The notes under the pieces: generated by a model
The model's input: only the letters and a program-made list of their open reading frames with translations
What the model was told of the DNA's origin: nothing
Database searches by the model: none
Program-made: the position numbers and the translations under genes
In this document: positions 7,049-9,363 of the stretch, in pieces
How positions within the stretch are numbered: position 1 is the stretch's first letter
Layout of the letters: the number at the start of each line of letters is the position of its first letter
Assembly: GCA_013151785.1 (NCBI GenBank)
Contig: JAADHP010000093.1
Span: 1-9,363, forward strand
Length of the DNA stretch: 9,363 nt
Direction: 5' to 3'
From: Nitrospirota bacterium
Lineage (GTDB): Bacteria; Nitrospirota; Thermodesulfovibrionia; Thermodesulfovibrionales; JdFR-85

Positions 7049-7785
7049 TCTGTTGCCTCCCAGAGTTTTATATATTTAAGAAAGGTGTAGTAACTATAAA
7101 GTATAGCAAGTACAAAGCCATGAAGTCCATCTCTGAAGCCCTGTTGTATAAAATACATCTTTATGAATGTGGCAGGAGGATTAAACAGCAGGTTTGTTAA
7201 TCTGAATCTTCTGCCCCCTGAATGCATCTCCTGGGCTGACAATGAAGAGTATCTCTGGGCTTTATCAATAAACTGGTTTATGTTTTTATACGTATAGTGG
7301 ATAATGGGGTTTTTTAAATAACCTGTCTCACCATCCACCACAATCTTTTCATGCACAGCCCTGTAGGGAATCCTTCCCGTGCCGTTCCTGAACAGTCTCA
7401 GGGTATAATCAGGCCACCAGCCTGAATGACGAATCCATTTCTTAAGGAAATAATTCTTCCTCGGAACAGAAAAGCCGTTCTTGCTGGTGTTTTTAATGGT
7501 TTCCTCTATCTCCTTTTTGAGTTCAGGGGTCATTCGTTCATCAGCATCCAGCAAAAATACCCATTCAGCTTCGGCAAGATCTATGGCCTGTTGTTTCTGT
7601 TTTGCGAATCCCTGCCATGAAGACTGGTAGACCCTGTCAGTATATTTACGGGCGATCTCTATGGTTCTATCGGTACTGAAAGAATCCACTATTATTATCT
7701 CCCCTGCATCCTGAACACTTCTTAAGGCTCCTTCAATATTGTCCTCTTCATTATATGTTATCATTACCACTGAGATGTCCTTCAG
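7033..7785 (-). CDS. Family 2 glycosyltransferase, LPS-core WaaE/KdtX-like
   Basis: This is a GT-A fold, nucleotide-sugar-dependent transferase of 250 residues from the chosen CTG start at 7785. Residues 4-14 (ISVVMITYNEE) form the first strand and loop of the family. VDSFSTD (33-39) contacts the nucleotide, and DADE (80-83) holds the metal-binding DxD. WWPDYTLRLFR in the middle and a following VHE are typical of the WaaE/KdtX subgroup that adds sugars to the inner LPS core; acceptor and donor cannot be deduced. The C-terminus (about 205-240) has amphipathic to hydrophobic stretches, suggesting attachment to the inner face of the membrane. A GTG at 7770 would cut into the first strand, whereas the CTG has a well-placed GGGAGG and overlaps the preceding stop as CTGA. 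The 3' end overlaps ugd by 16 nt, tying transfer to UDP-sugar supply. Confidence 0.88.
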   Translation of the reverse strand: MKDISVVMITYNEEDNIEGALRSVQDAGEIIIVDSFSTDRTIEIARKYTDRVYQSSWQGFAKQKQQAIDLAEAEWVFLLDADERMTPELKKEIEETIKNTSKNGFSVPRKNYFLKKWIRHSGWWPDYTLRLFRNGTGRIPYRAVHEKIVVDGETGYLKNPIIHYTYKNINQFIDKAQRYSSLSAQEMHSGGRRFRLTNLLFNPPATFIKMYFIQQGFRDGLHGFVLAILYSYYTFLKYIKLWEATECTLE

Positions 7786-8552
7786 AACCTACCTCCCACC
7801 AGCTCGGCTTCTACATATCCTATCAATACCTTTGTTTTAAGTAGCACTGGTATGTGTCTGTCATCATCAGTGAGATAGATAAATATCTCACCCTTTTTAT
7901 TGAATATGCCCTCTGACCTGAGTTCTGGTTTGACTATTACAGTTTTAAAACTTCCGGCCTCTGTCTCTACTGTTTCTCTGCCAATAACATCCACCTTGAC
8001 ATTCCAGACCTTTTTGCTATCAAAGATTTTGACAAAAAGTGGTTCTGATCCTATATCCATCCTCCTTATCTGGTAGAAACCCGACAGGGGATCAAGAACA
8101 TCCCCAGGCACCTTAAAGGTCTTTCTTTCATTCTCAAGATGATTTATGTATAATGCCTCGTTCTTCTCAGGGTAAAAGAGGATCTCTTTATCCCTCCTGT
8201 GCCGTCCCTCTCTTATCCTGATTCTGTACCTGTCTGCCTTAAGGCATGTCCCATTCTCATTATCCACTATTTTCACAAGACTGACAGCCCTGTCCTCAAC
8301 ACGATAAAACAATGAAACCCAGTCTGCTGATTCGGCTTTTGAGGAGATTTTTACACCCGTGTCAGTTTCAGAAAACTTCAGTGTGGCTGAGCCAGCCTTG
8401 ATACCCATCCATGTAAGGTCGTATCTGAATATCTCCTTTTTCTCTATCGAAGGCCTTTGTGGGGGCTCTGAGTTTGCCATATTGCCCGATTGTAAAAAGG
8501 ACAGGATTAGAAATATCAGAAGGACTGATGTTATGGAGGTTTTACTCTTCAT
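7782..8552 (-). CDS. DUF3108-family exported protein
   Basis: This 256-residue protein belongs, by overall pattern, to the DUF3108 family, whose function I do not know. Residues 1-27 form a Sec signal peptide: a basic start (MKSKTS), a hydrophobic core (about 8-22) and a likely cleavage near NMANS. There is no lipobox cysteine, so the mature protein is probably periplasmic. The remainder looks beta-rich: it opens with EIFRYDLTWMGIKAGSATL, the usual family beginning, and has later strands such as KVWNVKVDVIGRETVETEAG and HIPVLLKTKVLIGYVEAELVGG. Its ATG overlaps the stop of the HD gene by 11 nt, and its TGA overlaps the glycosyltransferase CTG, so it is produced with both. The context suggests an envelope or surface-polysaccharide role, which is inference. 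Confidence 0.85.
   Translation of the reverse strand: MKSKTSITSVLLIFLILSFLQSGNMANSEPPQRPSIEKKEIFRYDLTWMGIKAGSATLKFSETDTGVKISSKAESADWVSLFYRVEDRAVSLVKIVDNENGTCLKADRYRIRIREGRHRRDKEILFYPEKNEALYINHLENERKTFKVPGDVLDPLSGFYQIRRMDIGSEPLFVKIFDSKKVWNVKVDVIGRETVETEAGSFKTVIVKPELRSEGIFNKKGEIFIYLTDDDRHIPVLLKTKVLIGYVEAELVGGRF
7792..7797 (-). promoter_or_regulatory. Ribosome binding site deciding the CTG start of the glycosyltransferase
   Basis: GGGAGG is followed 6 nt later by CTG (7785-7783), which shares bases with the TGA stop of the DUF3108 gene (7784-7782). The resulting N-terminus, (M)KDISVVMITYN, restores the whole first beta strand. The GTG at 7770 lacks a site at the right distance. Confidence 0.6.
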
Positions 8553-9054
8553 GGTTCATCCATTCCTGGATCTCCCTGTGAAGGGCTATGTACCGTTCTA
8601 TAGCAGGATGGTCGTTGCCAAGGCTCTGCCTGAATTGTTCAAGGGATACCTCAAAGGAAACCACCCTGTCTCCATTGAGAAGATTATCAGCATAGGCAAC
8701 GATCTTTTCCTCAGGGCTCTGGGGTAGATAGTCCTTCTCAGGCAGACCAAGCTCTCTTGCCTCCTCCCTGCTGATTCCTGCCCCTATATGTCTTTCTATA
8801 ATCTTTATCACTCTATCATCGAAACCCAGTTTTCTGGCTATCTCTGCCCCCACCAGAGCATGCTCAATTCCGTGGGTCCTGCTACGGCCTATGTCATGAA
8901 GAAACGCACCTGTGCGGATCAGATCCCTGTCAAGAGGGATCTTTACCCTGTCTGCTATCTTCAATGAAAGATCCTTTACTGCCAGTATATGGTTTATAAC
9001 GTTTTGGGAACAACCCGATTTCTTCAGAATATCAATAAACTCCCTGTCGTCCAT
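8542..9054 (-). CDS. HD-domain phosphohydrolase, TIGR00295-like
   Basis: This 170-residue soluble protein consists of a single HD domain with all metal ligands: H22, H53-D54 in FLHDIGR, and D123 in AYADNLL. Two further histidines, H65 (GIEHALVG) and H89 (IERHIGAG), match subfamilies with a two-metal site. The family is expected to hydrolyse phosphomonoesters or phosphodiesters; the substrate is unknown, and nucleotides are a general guess. Length and the EEKIVAYADNL segment fit the TIGR00295 uncharacterised group, which I associate mainly with archaea and some bacteria. It is the first gene of the tight run. The ATG at 9054 lacks a clear Shine-Dalgarno in the AT-rich leader. It follows a GGDEF gene by 145 nt, but it lacks the HD-GYP signature, so c-di-GMP breakdown is not implied. 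Confidence 0.88.
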   Translation of the reverse strand: MDDREFIDILKKSGCSQNVINHILAVKDLSLKIADRVKIPLDRDLIRTGAFLHDIGRSRTHGIEHALVGAEIARKLGFDDRVIKIIERHIGAGISREEARELGLPEKDYLPQSPEEKIVAYADNLLNGDRVVSFEVSLEQFRQSLGNDHPAIERYIALHREIQEWMNHEE

Positions 9055-9093
9055 AATTTAAATATTAACATAAAACATTCAACAAAACTCAAA

Positions 9094-9157
9094 CCCAAAT
9101 CCAGCGATAAAGTTCATAGCAGTGGTATCCATTGTTATTCTTACAGCTGGATTTGGG
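9094..9157. repeat. 64-bp element with 12-bp perfect inverted ends and 5-bp flanking direct repeat (MITE-like or hairpin)
   Basis: CCCAAATCCAGC (9094-9105) and GCTGGATTTGGG (9146-9157) are perfect inverted repeats around 40 nt. TCAAA stands immediately outside both ends (9089-9093 and 9158-9162), as a target-site duplication would. The sequence between the arms encodes nothing and shows only weak further pairing. It lies between the GGDEF stop and the HD start. A rho-independent terminator is the main alternative: on the minus strand the stem is followed by TTGAGTTTTGTTG. However, the 40-nt loop is too long and the T-run is broken. Confidence 0.5.
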
Positions 9158-9199
9158 TCAAACGTGCCTGGTAGTCAAGTAGTAGCATGGACAGACTTG

Positions 9200-9363
9200 C
9201 TATTGTAAGAAGACCACTCTGTTTCTCCCGTCACGCTTTGCCTGATAAAGGGCTTTGTCAGCCATCCTGATCAGATCCTCCATACCTTCACAGTCGGAAG
9301 GCGTACAAACCACAACTCCTATACTGATAGTCACATTTCTGTCAACCTCTGAAGAGGGATGTG
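9200..9363 (-). CDS. C-terminal end of a GGDEF-domain protein (diguanylate cyclase-type), 5' part outside window
   Basis: Fifty-three residues before a TAG at 9202-9200 match the end of a GGDEF domain. VTISIGVVVC is the last core strand, and the closing helix carries the hallmark MADKALYQAKRDGRNRVV, which ends the domain. GGDEF domains join two GTP into cyclic di-GMP, but the active-site GG(D/E)EF motif, any inhibitory site and the N-terminal sensory part lie outside the window. Activity therefore cannot be judged. The reading frame continues to the window edge. It is separated from the following HD gene by 145 nt that contain the inverted-repeat element, so co-transcription with the seven-gene run is uncertain. 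Confidence 0.9.
   Translation of the reverse strand, partial: HPSSEVDRNVTISIGVVVCTPSDCEGMEDLIRMADKALYQAKRDGRNRVVFLQ

Noticed and set aside
9055..9092. Possible sigma70 promoter for the HD gene (TTGAGT and TAATAT on the minus strand)
   Set aside because: Spacing of about 19 nt and poor box matches in AT-rich DNA; it would leave almost no leader.
8542..9363. Cyclic di-GMP synthesis and breakdown pair (GGDEF plus HD)
   Set aside because: The HD protein is a short stand-alone HD domain without HD-GYP features, and the genes are 145 nt apart, so a shared c-di-GMP role is not supported.

Overview
The window reads as part of a Gram-negative bacterial chromosome of moderate GC. All nine supported genes lie on the minus strand, so transcription runs from high to low coordinates. 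The gene mix is an SLC5-type transporter-sensor kinase with a sigma54 activator, a GGDEF protein, a TIGR00295-type HD protein, a DUF3108 protein, UDP-glucose dehydrogenase and a CBS/cyclic-nucleotide-binding/DUF294 protein. This fits Nitrospirota (Thermodesulfovibrio-like) or Desulfobacterota best, but that placement is an inference from content, not from a marker gene.

Layout in the direction of transcription: (1) 9363-9200, the C-terminal end of a GGDEF protein. (2) 9199-9055, an intergenic stretch holding a 64-bp element with 12-bp perfect inverted ends, flanked by a 5-bp direct repeat. (3) 9054-1250, seven genes packed end to end: HD phosphohydrolase, secreted DUF3108 protein, family 2 glycosyltransferase, UDP-glucose 6-dehydrogenase, a 58-residue two-helix membrane protein, a 987-residue transporter-STAC-PAS-histidine kinase, and an NtrC-type response regulator. 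Neighbouring genes overlap by 4-16 nt, abut, or are 5 nt apart, so they are very probably one translationally coupled operon. (4) 1249-1009, a regulatory region with a perfect 17-bp dyad, two degenerate copies of it and a good sigma54 promoter match. (5) 1008-1, the N-terminal 336 residues of a cyclic-nucleotide-binding/CBS/DUF294 protein that runs off the window.

The first half of the operon serves the cell envelope (glycosyltransferase, UDP-glucuronate supply, an exported protein). The second half is a CbrAB-like sensory system: the small membrane protein plus transporter-kinase should sense or transport a solute and phosphorylate the regulator, which would activate RNA polymerase-sigma54. 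The main hypothesis from this window is that the regulator's target lies next door. The dyads would be its enhancer sites, the -24/-12 element its promoter, and the CBS/DUF294 gene (with whatever follows it) the controlled unit. One point sits badly with this: the predicted transcription start is only about 6 nt upstream of that gene's ATG.
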